From the NCBI RefSeq assembly GCF_030708455.1, contig NZ_JAUYWF010000001.1, positions 342,989 through 406,988 of the forward strand: a DNA stretch of 64,000 bases. The letters run 5' to 3'. Of this stretch, positions 20,614-28,278 are shown one piece after another (the stretch's first letter is position 1; each line of letters begins with the position of its first letter). The notes below the pieces were generated by a model. It had not been told where the DNA came from and ran no database searches. It saw only the letters and a program-made list of their open reading frames with translations. This stretch comes from Halomonas sp. SSL-5. Lineage in GTDB: Bacteria > Pseudomonadota > Gammaproteobacteria > Pseudomonadales > Halomonadaceae. Made by a program: the position numbers and the translations under genes.

Positions 20614-21765
20614 ATGTCCATGCTGACGCGTCAGACCCTGCCCGCCATGGAGGCGGTGTCCGCCACCGACTGGAACGCCCTGGTCGGCGACGATCATCCC
20701 TTCCTGCGCCACGAGTTCCTGCATGCCCTGGAGGCCAGCGGCTCGGTAAGCCCGGCCACCGGCTGGGTGCCGCGCCACCAGGCGCTGTGGCAGGGGCAGG
20801 CGCTGGTCGGCGTCATGCCGCTCTACCACAAGTACCACTCCTTCGGCGAATACGTCTTCGACTGGGCCTGGGCCGATGCCTGGGAGCGCGCCGGTGGGCG
20901 CTACTACCCCAAGGCGCTGACGGCGATTCCCTACACGCCGGCGCCCGGCCCGCGGCTGGCCCTGGCGCCGGAGGTCGACCCGCGAGCGGCGCGCGAGGCC
21001 CTGGCCGATGCCTGGGAGCCGACCGATGACCGGGAGATAGGCGAGCTCTCGAGCTGGCACCTGCTGTTTGCCGAGGATGCCGAGGTAGCCGAGTGGCAGG
21101 CGGCTCGGCCGGGGCTGCTGGCACGCCACGGGGTGCAGTTCCAGTGGCAGGATGCCGGTTACGGCGACTTCGCTGGTTTCCTGGCCGCCATGACCGCCAA
21201 GCGACGCAAGGCGATCCGCCGCGAGCGGCGGATCGTCGCCGATCAGGGGCTGACCCTGCATCGCCTGGAGGGCGAGGCGATCGATGCTGCGGCCCTCGAG
21301 CATTTCTATCGATGCTACGAGATCACCTATCGGGAGCGTGGGCGCCACGGCTATCTCAACCTGGAGTTCTTTCGCCGCCTGCACGCCAGCCTGCCGGAGA
21401 GCCTGCTGCTGGTGCAGGCGCGCCTCGACGGCAAGCCGGTGGCGGCGGCGCTCTGCCTGCAGGGCGCGAGCACTCTCTACGGGCGCTACTGGGGCAGCGA
21501 GGTTACCGCCGACTGCCTGCACTTCGAGGCCTGTTACTATCAGGGCATCGAGCACTGCCTCGAGCGGGGCCTCACCACCTTCGACCCCGGCACCCAGGGC
21601 GAGCACAAACTGGCCCGGGGCTTCGCTCCGCGACTCCTCACCTCGCTGCACCATGTCGCCGACCCGCGCCTGCGCGACGCCGTGTCGCGTTTCTGCGCCG
21701 AGGAGCGCGTCCAGGTGCGTGCCTACTGCCGGGCCGCCGAGCAGGCACTGCCGTTCAAGGGGTAA
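20614..21765 (+). CDS. FemAB/GNAT-like protein (DUF482, COG3146)
   Basis: A 383-residue cytoplasmic protein of the peptidogalycan-biosynthesis/GNAT-like family. Recognisable parts are the N-terminal H-P-F-L-R-H-E-F-L, the G-E-Y-V-F-D-W-A-W-A-D segment, K-R-R-K-A-I-R-R-E-R and the C-terminal F-D-P-G-T-Q-G-E-H-K-L-A-R-G-F. It starts at 20614 with GGAG upstream, divergent from the aldehyde dehydrogenase gene. The family is widespread in proteobacteria but its acceptor is unknown; only an acyltransferase-like fold can be claimed. Confidence 0.82.
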   Translation: MSMLTRQTLPAMEAVSATDWNALVGDDHPFLRHEFLHALEASGSVSPATGWVPRHQALWQGQALVGVMPLYHKYHSFGEYVFDWAWADAWERAGGRYYPKALTAIPYTPAPGPRLALAPEVDPRAAREALADAWEPTDDREIGELSSWHLLFAEDAEVAEWQAARPGLLARHGVQFQWQDAGYGDFAGFLAAMTAKRRKAIRRERRIVADQGLTLHRLEGEAIDAAALEHFYRCYEITYRERGRHGYLNLEFFRRLHASLPESLLLVQARLDGKPVAAALCLQGASTLYGRYWGSEVTADCLHFEACYYQGIEHCLERGLTTFDPGTQGEHKLARGFAPRLLTSLHHVADPRLRDAVSRFCAEERVQVRAYCRAAEQALPFKG

Positions 21766-21791
21766 ATCTCGACAGCAGGATTGTGCCGCAT

Positions 21792-21800
21792 TGCTATACT
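21792..21800 (+). promoter_or_regulatory. Extended -10 promoter for the sigma54 activator gene
   Basis: TGCTATACT matches an extended -10. A TCGACA at 21769-21774 is the nearest -35-like hexamer but is spaced too far (20 bp). The transcript would have a leader of about 135 nt containing an imperfect GC-rich hairpin near 21900-21930. Confidence 0.45.
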
Positions 21801-21941
21801 TTTTGGCGTTGCGGCGGGTGGACTATGGGTTGTTGACCCGCTCGCACAAGGTTACGTAGCGGACCTGTTCCGCCGCGTGATGCCTTTATTCCCCAGGAAG
21901 CCTGCCCGGCCAGGTAATGCCGGCAGGAAGGATGCGTAACA

Positions 21942-23309
21942 ATGGATATGTTGCAGCAACGCTGCTGGATGGTCGCCCAACGGCCACCGGTCCAGAAGCG
22001 GATGGAGCAGGAACTGGGTCGGCTTGGATGGGAGGTGAATGGCCTGGCGCCTCCCTATTCGGTGGAAGAGGTGCGTCAGCAGGCGTGTCATGCGGGGGTG
22101 GTTCACTTTCCGGACCTCTCCAGGCAGGGGCTCAGGCACGTCGAGTCGCTGATCATCTCGTCCGGAATTCCCTGTGTGGGGATCATCTCCCCCGACTGCC
22201 TGGATGACGATGAGGTACGCAACGTCATCGCCAACCTCTGCCATGGCTTCGTGGTCGAGCCCCATGAGCTGGAGAGCCTGGACTGCCTGCTGCGCCATGC
22301 CGCCCGGCTCGGCAAGCTCCAGAAGGAGGTGGCGGAGGGCCCGCACAACGGCGAGGTGGTGGAGACGTCCCCAGGTGAGTACGAAATGGTGGGGTCGACG
22401 CCTGCGATGTGGAAACTCTTCAAGACCATCCGCAAGGTGGCGGCGGTGGATGCCTCGGTATGCATCAGCGGTGAGTCAGGCACGGGCAAGGAGCTGACCG
22501 CCCAGGCGATCCATGAGCGCTCCCAGCGCGCCAAGCAGCCCTTCCATGCGATCAACTGCGGGGCCCTGCCCGACCACCTGATCCAGTCGGAGCTCTTCGG
22601 CCACGAGAAGGGGGCCTTTACCGGGGCGGTACAGCGCAAGATCGGCAGGATCGAGGCCGCGGATGGCGGCACCCTGTTCCTGGACGAGATCGGTGACCTG
22701 CCACTGGAACTGCAGGTCAACCTGCTGCGTTTCCTCGAGACCCGGCGCATCCAGCGGGTCGGCGGCCTCGAGGAGATACCCGTGGATGTGCGGATCCTCG
22801 CCGCCACCCATGTGGATCTCGAGCAGGCCGTGGCCGAGCAGCGCTTCCGTGAAGACCTCTTCCATCGGTTGAATGTGCTGCAGGTCAAGGTGCCCCCGCT
22901 GCGGGAGCATGCCGAGGATATCGAGATCCTGGCGCGCTACTTCTTCGAACGCTTCAGCCATGAGAAGCCCAGCCAACTCAAGGGCTTCTCCAGCGAGGCC
23001 CTGCTGGTGATGCGCCAGTATCGCTGGCCAGGCAACGTCAGGGAGCTGATCAACCGGGTGCGCCGCGCCATGGTCATGTGTGACAACCGGCTCATCCAGC
23101 CGGAAGACCTGGGGATCGAGCGGCGTAGCCTGCCTCGTTGCACCATGACCCTGGAACAGGCGCGGGATTCGGCTGAGCGAGATATTCTGCTGGCCGCCCT
23201 CGGTCGTAACCACAACCAGATACAGCCAACCTCGAAGGAGCTCGGCGTCTCCCGCGTCACCATCTATCGGCTGATGGAGAAGCACGGTATCGACCGCAAG
23301 CTGGCCTGA
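21942..23309 (+). CDS. Sigma54-dependent activator, VpsR-like
   Basis: A 455-residue enhancer-binding protein. Residues 1-130 form a receiver-like domain without the usual phosphoacceptor pattern, as in VpsR-type regulators. The AAA+ domain has Walker A G177-E-S-G-T-G-K-E and the sigma54-contact loop G-A-F-T-G-A (224-229), plus the Walker B region F-L-D-E-I-G. The C-terminal Fis-type helix-turn-helix includes T-S-K-E-L-G-V-S-R-V-T-I-Y-R. The intact GAFTGA predicts real sigma54 activation. A consensus -24/-12 promoter lies 285 bp downstream in front of the matrix-like operon, which is the obvious target. VpsR in Vibrio senses c-di-GMP; whether this protein does is unknown. Confidence 0.9.
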   Translation: MDMLQQRCWMVAQRPPVQKRMEQELGRLGWEVNGLAPPYSVEEVRQQACHAGVVHFPDLSRQGLRHVESLIISSGIPCVGIISPDCLDDDEVRNVIANLCHGFVVEPHELESLDCLLRHAARLGKLQKEVAEGPHNGEVVETSPGEYEMVGSTPAMWKLFKTIRKVAAVDASVCISGESGTGKELTAQAIHERSQRAKQPFHAINCGALPDHLIQSELFGHEKGAFTGAVQRKIGRIEAADGGTLFLDEIGDLPLELQVNLLRFLETRRIQRVGGLEEIPVDVRILAATHVDLEQAVAEQRFREDLFHRLNVLQVKVPPLREHAEDIEILARYFFERFSHEKPSQLKGFSSEALLVMRQYRWPGNVRELINRVRRAMVMCDNRLIQPEDLGIERRSLPRCTMTLEQARDSAERDILLAALGRNHNQIQPTSKELGVSRVTIYRLMEKHGIDRKLA

Positions 23310-23370
23310 GGCTCCCCACGCCCCTTCCAGAACGCCGCCCTCCCTTTCCGCTAACGCCTTTCCTTCCTGC

Positions 23371-23399
23371 ATCCACGCCTCACCAGGCGTGGATTTTTT
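23371..23399 (+). terminator. Rho-independent terminator after the activator gene
   Basis: ATCCACGCCT-CACC-AGGCGTGGAT is a perfect 10-bp stem followed by six T. It isolates the activator gene from the operon downstream. Confidence 0.92.
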
Positions 23400-23709
23400 C
23401 TTCCTGCCGGTTTGGTGGCTGATGCATCAGCGCTGTTACATCCGAGGAGAAATCAACAACTCACTGATTTATCGGGGTTGTTCTCGGGGTTCCTGGATAT
23501 CTTGTCGCCAATGCTTCGCGTCTGTTACGCGATCTTTACACTTTGAAATATTCGTTTTTTCTTTAAATTGTTGAAAATAAAGGGTTGTCAATGTTGGCAC
23601 GAGGATTGCTGTAACAAAGAAAAGAGCAAAGGCAAGAGCAAGGAAAAGATCAAGAACTACGACGTTGTAAGTGACCCGATGATGGGACGTGTTTCACGGA
23701 GAGCCTGAG
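23400..23709 (+). promoter_or_regulatory. Control region of the matrix-like operon
   Basis: This is AT-rich against its surroundings and without a credible ORF. It contains an inverted repeat CGCGT-CTGTT-ACGCG (23517-23531), a near-consensus IHF site on the minus strand (23564-23576, TAA-N4-TTGAAA read on plus) and the -24/-12 element at 23595-23610. This order is what a looping sigma54 promoter needs: upstream activator site, IHF bend, promoter. Confidence 0.6.
23595..23610 (+). promoter_or_regulatory. Sigma54 (-24/-12) promoter
   Basis: TGGCACG-AGGA-TTGCT matches the sigma54 consensus TGGCACG-N4-TTGCW at every defined base, with the GG and GC dinucleotides correctly spaced. Transcription would begin near 23621, about 90 bp before the first gene of the operon. 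The neighbouring activator gene supplies the cognate regulator. Confidence 0.92.
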
Positions 23710-24081
23710 ATGAACGTGATCCAGCCAGCCAACCGCAGACAGAGCGCATCAGGGCGTTGCACGCACCTGCTGTCGGCTGGCATCGGCGCGCTCTTCCTGG
23801 TGACGGCCCATCAGGCCGCGGCGGATGAAGCCGAGGCCGCTCTGGAACTGGCGCTGTTCGGCAGTCAGGTAGTCGAGTCTCTGGAGGACGCAAGGCTGGC
23901 CAGTATCCGCGGCAAGTTCGTGGAGGCCGGGCCCGAGATCACCGACGCCGTGATCCTGTGGGATGAACGACCCGGCGGTTCCGGGCAGGGCGGAAGTGGT
24001 GCCGGTGCTCCTGGCGGCAACAGCACCCAGGGGATCAGCAACCATCAGGTCACAAGGGCCACCACGCAGAGGAGTCAGTAG
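23710..24081 (+). CDS. Small exported protein with RG[K/R]FV motif, first gene of matrix-like operon
   Basis: A 123-residue protein without recognised homologue. It has a signal peptide (hydrophobic core about residues 20-33, likely cleavage after A-A-A at 36-38). A short helical part contains L58-E-D-A-R-L-A-S-I-R-G-K-F-V, and a Gly/Ser/Gln-rich C-terminal tail follows. The L-x2-A-x-L-x2-[IL]-R-G-[KR]-F-V pattern recurs in the sixth gene of the operon. It resembles a double-glycine leader whose final Gly is replaced by a basic residue, in an operon that encodes a C39 peptidase. By position it parallels fapA, but no sequence similarity to the FapA chaperone is claimed. ATG 23710 is preferred to an upstream in-frame start because the ribosome site and signal peptide fit. 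Confidence 0.7.
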   Translation: MNVIQPANRRQSASGRCTHLLSAGIGALFLVTAHQAAADEAEAALELALFGSQVVESLEDARLASIRGKFVEAGPEITDAVILWDERPGGSGQGGSGAGAPGGNSTQGISNHQVTRATTQRSQ

Positions 24082-24083
24082 TC

Positions 24084-24650
24084 ATGGCGGCAACCAGGCA
24101 AACGACAAGCGCGATGGGTGAATGGGTATGCCATCACTGGCCCCTGAGGGCGGCAGTGGTCGCCGCGGTCGCAGCAGGCATGTTGGCCCACGCTCCCGCG
24201 GGTACTGCAGCCGACCCCTCGGCTCAACACAACCTCAACCCCGGCGTCAGGCCCGGCGATGTGGTCATTATCAGGCGAGTGGGTCCGGCACCCATCGGCT
24301 CGGTGGATCGCCATGCCGGCCCGATCACTTCGCGTGTCAACGTTCGCGACAGTGGAGTGGATCTTCAGCGTCAGCTGAGCGGGGGGGGCATCGTGGCCCT
24401 CTCGGATGATCGAGCGGCAGGGGTTCGTAGCAGTGTACAGAGCTCCGTGGGGCGCGCGCTGAGCCCCGGCTCCGATGCTCTGGTACGCAATGGTGGCCAG
24501 GGAGTGGGAAGCAGCTCTAGTCGGGTCGCCGGCTCGCTGGGCGGTGGCAGCGGTGCCGGTGGCGGCATTGCCGGCAGCGTGACATCGGCCACCTCGGGCA
24601 TCGCCGCCACCGTCGGCAATGCACTCTCACCCTTCACAGGACGGAAATGA
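24084..24650 (+). CDS. Exported Gly/Ser-rich protein of unknown function
   Basis: A 188-residue protein starting 2 bp after the previous stop. It has a long N-region, a hydrophobic core A-A-V-V-A-A-V-A-A-G-M-L-A and a likely cleavage site near A-G-T-A-A (about 42), so it is exported. The middle includes P-G-D-V-V-I-I-R-R. The last third is Gly/Ser-rich, with two short related segments G-R-A-L-S-P and G-N-A-L-S-P. It lacks the 17-residue motif found in the next two proteins. Its stop overlaps the start of the next gene (ATGA), so it is in the operon. No function is assigned. Confidence 0.7.
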   Translation: MAATRQTTSAMGEWVCHHWPLRAAVVAAVAAGMLAHAPAGTAADPSAQHNLNPGVRPGDVVIIRRVGPAPIGSVDRHAGPITSRVNVRDSGVDLQRQLSGGGIVALSDDRAAGVRSSVQSSVGRALSPGSDALVRNGGQGVGSSSSRVAGSLGGGSGAGGGIAGSVTSATSGIAATVGNALSPFTGRK

Positions 24651-25312
24651 CGATGGCGATTCGATCCTGCTTTCCGCTGGCCGCAAGGCGCCCATTCAGC
24701 GTGATCTTCAGGGTGAACATGGTTGCCATGGCACTGGGGCTGGTGGCCGGCCTGGCGCAGCCGGCCACGGCCGAACCGGGTGCCCTGGTTCGCAACAGCA
24801 CCATTCTCGGTGGCAGCGCGCTGAGCGCCGTTTCCGGGGTGAGCACCACCAATATGGCGGCCGGGGACGGCAACCTGCAGAGCAACAGCGGCGTGCTGGC
24901 CATCGGCAATACGGCCAATGCCGCCAACACCCTGATGCAGAGCTCCAGGATCGAACAGCGTATCGCCAATCGTGAGGAGACAGTAGGAATCAAGGACCGC
25001 GCCTTTTGGCAGTCAGAAGGTTGGCTGTCGATCAACCAGGCGGCGGGCCAAGGGAATGTGCAGAGCAACTCCATGGGAGTGGTTCTGGGCATATCGGCCA
25101 GCAACCTCAGCGACGCCACGTTGCAGCAGGTTATGGCCGATCAGCAGGGGCTGAGCGGTACCGATGAGGGTTCCGGCAGCACGAATCGAAGAATAGAGGT
25201 GGACAAGACCTCCTTCGAGGGTGCCCGGGGCATCATCCAGGTCAACCAATCAGCCGGTACGGGGAACGCCACTCGCAACAGCTTCCGCATGAACATGGCG
25301 CTGGGGCAGTAG
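24647..25312 (+). CDS. Putative amyloid-like repeat protein (minor subunit?)
   Basis: A 221-residue exported protein with a signal peptide ending near A-T-A (40-42). It holds three copies of a 17-residue motif at residues 64-80, 125-141 and 195-211. The pattern is G-x4-N-x-[AS]-A-G-x-G-N-x-[QT]-x-N. The spacers between copies are variable and Gln/Asn/Ser-rich. Short N/Q/G repeats separated by variable linkers are the hallmark of curlin and Fap subunits, so this is a candidate nucleator or minor fibre subunit, as FapB precedes FapC. Translation is coupled to the upstream gene by ATGA; AGGA lies six bases before it. Confidence 0.72.
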   Translation: MTMAIRSCFPLAARRPFSVIFRVNMVAMALGLVAGLAQPATAEPGALVRNSTILGGSALSAVSGVSTTNMAAGDGNLQSNSGVLAIGNTANAANTLMQSSRIEQRIANREETVGIKDRAFWQSEGWLSINQAAGQGNVQSNSMGVVLGISASNLSDATLQQVMADQQGLSGTDEGSGSTNRRIEVDKTSFEGARGIIQVNQSAGTGNATRNSFRMNMALGQ

Positions 25313-25375
25313 CGTGACCCGGAGCAAGTCACGGCAGCAACAACAGAACGATTCGGTTCATTCAGGAGAAAGATC

Positions 25376-26497
25376 ATGAAAACGTTCCACAAAGCACCGC
25401 TGGCACTCGCAATCGCCGCGCTGATGACCGCACCCGCGGCATTTGCACAGGACGCACAGGGGTTCAGCGCCTCCAGCTCCATCGACTCTACCTTTATGAA
25501 CGAGATCGATGTCCAGCTGTATCATACGTCCAACACCGACAAGAATTTCGATGTCGATGTGTGGGTCAACGACAGGGCCGACTACTACGCCGGCGCCCTG
25601 GTCGACAGCAAGCAGTTCACCGGAGGTAATGACGTCACCAATGAGCGCTCCGAGAACAACGCCACCCTGGGTGCTGGAGCCGGTGCCGGTGCCTCCGGTA
25701 ACGTAGGCATCAACGTGGCCGCCGGCGACAGCAACAGCCAGGCCAACGATGCCGCTCTGGCCGCCAACGACGCCGCTGATGTCTTCGGCCAGGCCGAGAT
25801 CTTCTCGGCCCAGCACGCTATGGGCAACACAACCACTAACAATGGCAGCCCCAACAACGCCCGGATGGGCGGGGGCGCGTTGAGTGGCGCCACCGGCAAC
25901 GTCGGTGTCAACATCGCGGCTGGCGTGGGCAACGCCCAGCATAACGCCCTCTCGGCATCGGATAATTCCGCCAGCGGCCATGCACGGGCTACCGTGGGCG
26001 GCGTCCAGCAGACGGCCGGCAACACCACCAGTAACCGCCCGCATGTGCGTACTGTAAATGATGTGGCGCCGGTGAGTGCCAACATCACCCTCAATACTCA
26101 CGGCTTCACCATGGATCAGATTGGTAACGTCTATCCCGATATCTGGGATGAGAATGGAGACTTTGGCCACACCACTAACGGCCCGAGGTTCGGGCATGTC
26201 GACCTTGATACCGCGACTCAAGGTGGTAGTGACCTTAATGGTGATGGAGGTGCCCTGGCCTTCAAGGCGCTCGATAACTCCACCCTGAGTGGTACTGTCA
26301 GTGGTGATTGGTCCGTCCTGCGGCAGGTCTACACCTTCCACAGCAACAACGCAGTCATCGGCGCCGATGCGCTAGCGAATGCCAGCGGTAACATCGGTGT
26401 CAACGTGGCGGCCGGGACTAACAACCTGCAGCGTAACTCGCTGGCCATCGCCAACGCCAGCTCCAGCGGCGGTGGTGTCACCGGTCCCGGCGAGTAA
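25376..26497 (+). CDS. Putative major amyloid-like/adhesin subunit
   Basis: A 373-residue protein with a classic signal peptide (M-K-T-F-H-K ending A-A-F-A at 24) and a strong CAGGAG ribosome site. It carries three copies of the same 17-residue motif at 108-124, 174-190 and 338-354, for example G-N-V-G-I-N-V-A-A-G-D-S-N-S-Q-A-N. These are flanked by Ala-rich tails and joined by linkers of about 50 and 147 residues that lack cysteine. The three-repeat, two-linker plan with variable linker length is that of FapC. A strong terminator directly after the gene would boost this transcript over the downstream genes, as expected for a major subunit. Amyloid formation itself is inference. Confidence 0.75.
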   Translation: MKTFHKAPLALAIAALMTAPAAFAQDAQGFSASSSIDSTFMNEIDVQLYHTSNTDKNFDVDVWVNDRADYYAGALVDSKQFTGGNDVTNERSENNATLGAGAGAGASGNVGINVAAGDSNSQANDAALAANDAADVFGQAEIFSAQHAMGNTTTNNGSPNNARMGGGALSGATGNVGVNIAAGVGNAQHNALSASDNSASGHARATVGGVQQTAGNTTSNRPHVRTVNDVAPVSANITLNTHGFTMDQIGNVYPDIWDENGDFGHTTNGPRFGHVDLDTATQGGSDLNGDGGALAFKALDNSTLSGTVSGDWSVLRQVYTFHSNNAVIGADALANASGNIGVNVAAGTNNLQRNSLAIANASSSGGGVTGPGE

Positions 26498-26542
26498 GCT
26501 CAGGCAGAGGCTGTCATCCACATGGCAGTGTGATAGTGAGGG

Positions 26543-26569
26543 CCCGGCCTGCCTGGCAGGCCGGGTTTT
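26543..26569 (+). terminator. Intra-operon terminator/attenuator after the subunit gene
   Basis: CCCGGCCTG-CCTGG-CAGGCCGGG is a perfect 9-bp GC-rich stem followed by TTTT. It lies 45 bp past the subunit stop and 35 bp before the peptidase gene. Partial read-through would yield less transcript for the export and processing genes. Confidence 0.8.
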
Positions 26570-26603
26570 GCTCAGATTTTTTATTCGGTAGCCCGGGGGA
26601 CTT

Positions 26604-27308
26604 ATGACAGCAAGGAGGACGGCCCTACTGGCATGCCTGGCGCTCGGGCTATTGCCAGTTCATTTCGATGCCCAGGCGGCCACCATTCGCCTGGGCAATA
26701 TCGTTTCCGGGACGGTGCTGCAGAAGGATGTGCAGTCGATCCGCGAAAGACGCTACGAAAACCTGATCGAGCAGCGGACCGACTTCTCCTGTGGCGCCGC
26801 ATCCTTGGCGACCATCCTCAAGTATGCCTACCAACAGCCCGAGGTGACCGAGGAAACGGTGCTGGCCGGCATGCTCGAGGTCTCCGATCCCCAGGTGGTA
26901 CTCGAGCGCGGCTTCTCGCTGCTGGATCTGAAGAACTACGTGGAGACCCTCGGCTTTCGGGGGCGTGGCTACGAGGTGGCACCCGACACCCTGGATGAGG
27001 TATCGATCCCGGTCATCGTGCTGCTGGATCTCGACGGCTACAAGCATTTCGTGGTGGTGAAGAAGGCCAGCGGTGATCGCGTCTATGTCGGCGACCCGGC
27101 CCTTGGGAATCGCGTGATGGCGCGCGACGACTTCATGGCCTCCTGGAACAACATCATCTTCGCCGTGGTAGGTGAGGGCTTCGACCGCGAGACGGTGCTG
27201 CTCAGTCCCAGGCAGCCTCTCACGGCCCATCGGCTACAGGATGTCTTCTCGCCGGTTCCCCGGCAGAAGCTTCTTGATTTCGGTTTCCGACATGCAGATC
27301 TGTTCTGA
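26604..27308 (+). CDS. Exported C39-family cysteine peptidase (FapD-like)
   Basis: A 234-residue protein with a signal peptide (cleavage near A-Q-A, about 25) and a peptidase C39 domain. The catalytic Cys63 is in D-F-S-C-G-A-A-S-L-A-T, His148 in Y-K-H-F-V-V-V and Asp164 in V-G-D-P-A-L-G. All three catalytic positions are present. Unlike the bacteriocin C39 domains fused to ABC transporters, it stands alone and is exported, as FapD is in Pseudomonas amyloid operons. Likely substrates are the exported proteins of the same operon, two of which have leader-like motifs. No promoter was recognised in the gap, so it should depend on read-through of the terminator at 26543. Confidence 0.88.
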   Translation: MTARRTALLACLALGLLPVHFDAQAATIRLGNIVSGTVLQKDVQSIRERRYENLIEQRTDFSCGAASLATILKYAYQQPEVTEETVLAGMLEVSDPQVVLERGFSLLDLKNYVETLGFRGRGYEVAPDTLDEVSIPVIVLLDLDGYKHFVVVKKASGDRVYVGDPALGNRVMARDDFMASWNNIIFAVVGEGFDRETVLLSPRQPLTAHRLQDVFSPVPRQKLLDFGFRHADLF

Positions 27309-27365
27309 ATCGCCGGTCGGAATGGTCGGTGTATGAGAAGGGCTGCAGTTCAGAGGATAACGATC

Positions 27366-28160
27366 ATGTTCATGCATGAGTTCAAGCAGCACTGCAGGAG
27401 AGGAGGCATCACGGCCCTGGTGGCCATCGCGACCAGCGGGTTGCTGGCGCCCGTGGCCATGGCCGCATCGTCCAACTTTGCGGACTTCTCCGGCGGGCGT
27501 CAGCTGAGTAATGCCGAACTGGGCCAGCTGCGTGGCCGCTTCGTCGACAAGGGTCGCATCATGTTCTTCGGCGTCCAGATGTCCAGCACGTGGCGCACCT
27601 CGGCGGGCGAGCACCTGGTGGCCGGTGCCACCCTGCATGGCGACCTCACGGGCAGTGCCCCGCGGGTCAGCTTCGAACCGCACCTGACCATGGTGTCTGC
27701 CAGCGACATCTCCGAGGCGGCTCGGTCCGGCAACGGGGCCATCGTCAGAGATGCCGGTACCGGCAATGCCCGCGGGGTGGTGCAGTCGATCCAGGCCGGC
27801 GGTGACTTCAACGCCGCTGCCAATGACCTGCAGATCGATGTGCTGGATGCATCCGGGCACCGCGGCCTGGCCGGCAGTTCGGGGAGTGCCGGCACCCAGC
27901 GACTCCCCAACGGAACCAGTGTCGCGGTGAACTACGGGGCTGGGGGAATGGGCGTGGCGCTCGATGTGCCCGGCATGGGCCGCGTCCAGCAGGCCATCGT
28001 GCCCAGCCGCGGCCTGCGTCAGTCGATTCAGTTGACCAGCGACTTCCAGCGGGTCCAGAACATCACTCGCCTACAGCTCTATATGGGGCAGCAGGGCGCC
28101 AATGCCCAAGCACCGGGGGTACGCAGCGCCATCGAGTCGGTGCGTCAACTGAGTCGTTGA
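27366..28160 (+). CDS. Exported protein with leader-like RGRFV motif and one degenerate repeat
   Basis: A 264-residue protein with a signal peptide ending near A-M-A (31-33). It contains L47-S-N-A-E-L-G-Q-L-R-G-R-F-V, which fits the double-glycine leader pattern L-S-x2-E-L-x2-[IL]-x-G-G except that the last Gly is Arg. Further on, residues 137-153 match the 17-residue repeat pattern of the subunit proteins at about two thirds of positions (G-V-V-Q-S-I-Q-A-G-G-D-F-N-A-A-A-N). It therefore links the leader-like and repeat families. By position it corresponds to fapE, the minor fibre-associated component, though direct homology is not claimed. The start is ATG 27366 behind GAGG; the frame is open 11 codons further. 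Confidence 0.72.
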   Translation: MFMHEFKQHCRRGGITALVAIATSGLLAPVAMAASSNFADFSGGRQLSNAELGQLRGRFVDKGRIMFFGVQMSSTWRTSAGEHLVAGATLHGDLTGSAPRVSFEPHLTMVSASDISEAARSGNGAIVRDAGTGNARGVVQSIQAGGDFNAAANDLQIDVLDASGHRGLAGSSGSAGTQRLPNGTSVAVNYGAGGMGVALDVPGMGRVQQAIVPSRGLRQSIQLTSDFQRVQNITRLQLYMGQQGANAQAPGVRSAIESVRQLSR

Positions 28161-28278
28161 TGCCGAAAAGGAAAAATCCAGCGGCTGTTCTACACTGACT
28201 GTGCGGTAAGCGGCGGTACTGGCTTCGGGCCGGCAGCACGGCCCCGGCTTGCATTCGTGGGCACACAAGGAGATGCAT

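Noticed and set aside
19105..21654. An 849-codon open frame on the minus strand
   Set aside because: Only the part from 20502 down is an aldehyde dehydrogenase. The rest is antisense to the FemAB/GNAT-like gene and has low-complexity composition typical of shadow frames in GC-rich DNA.
21801..21941. A possible c-di-GMP riboswitch upstream of the VpsR-like gene
   Set aside because: The leader has an imperfect GC hairpin but lacks the conserved GEMM segments, so no riboswitch is called.
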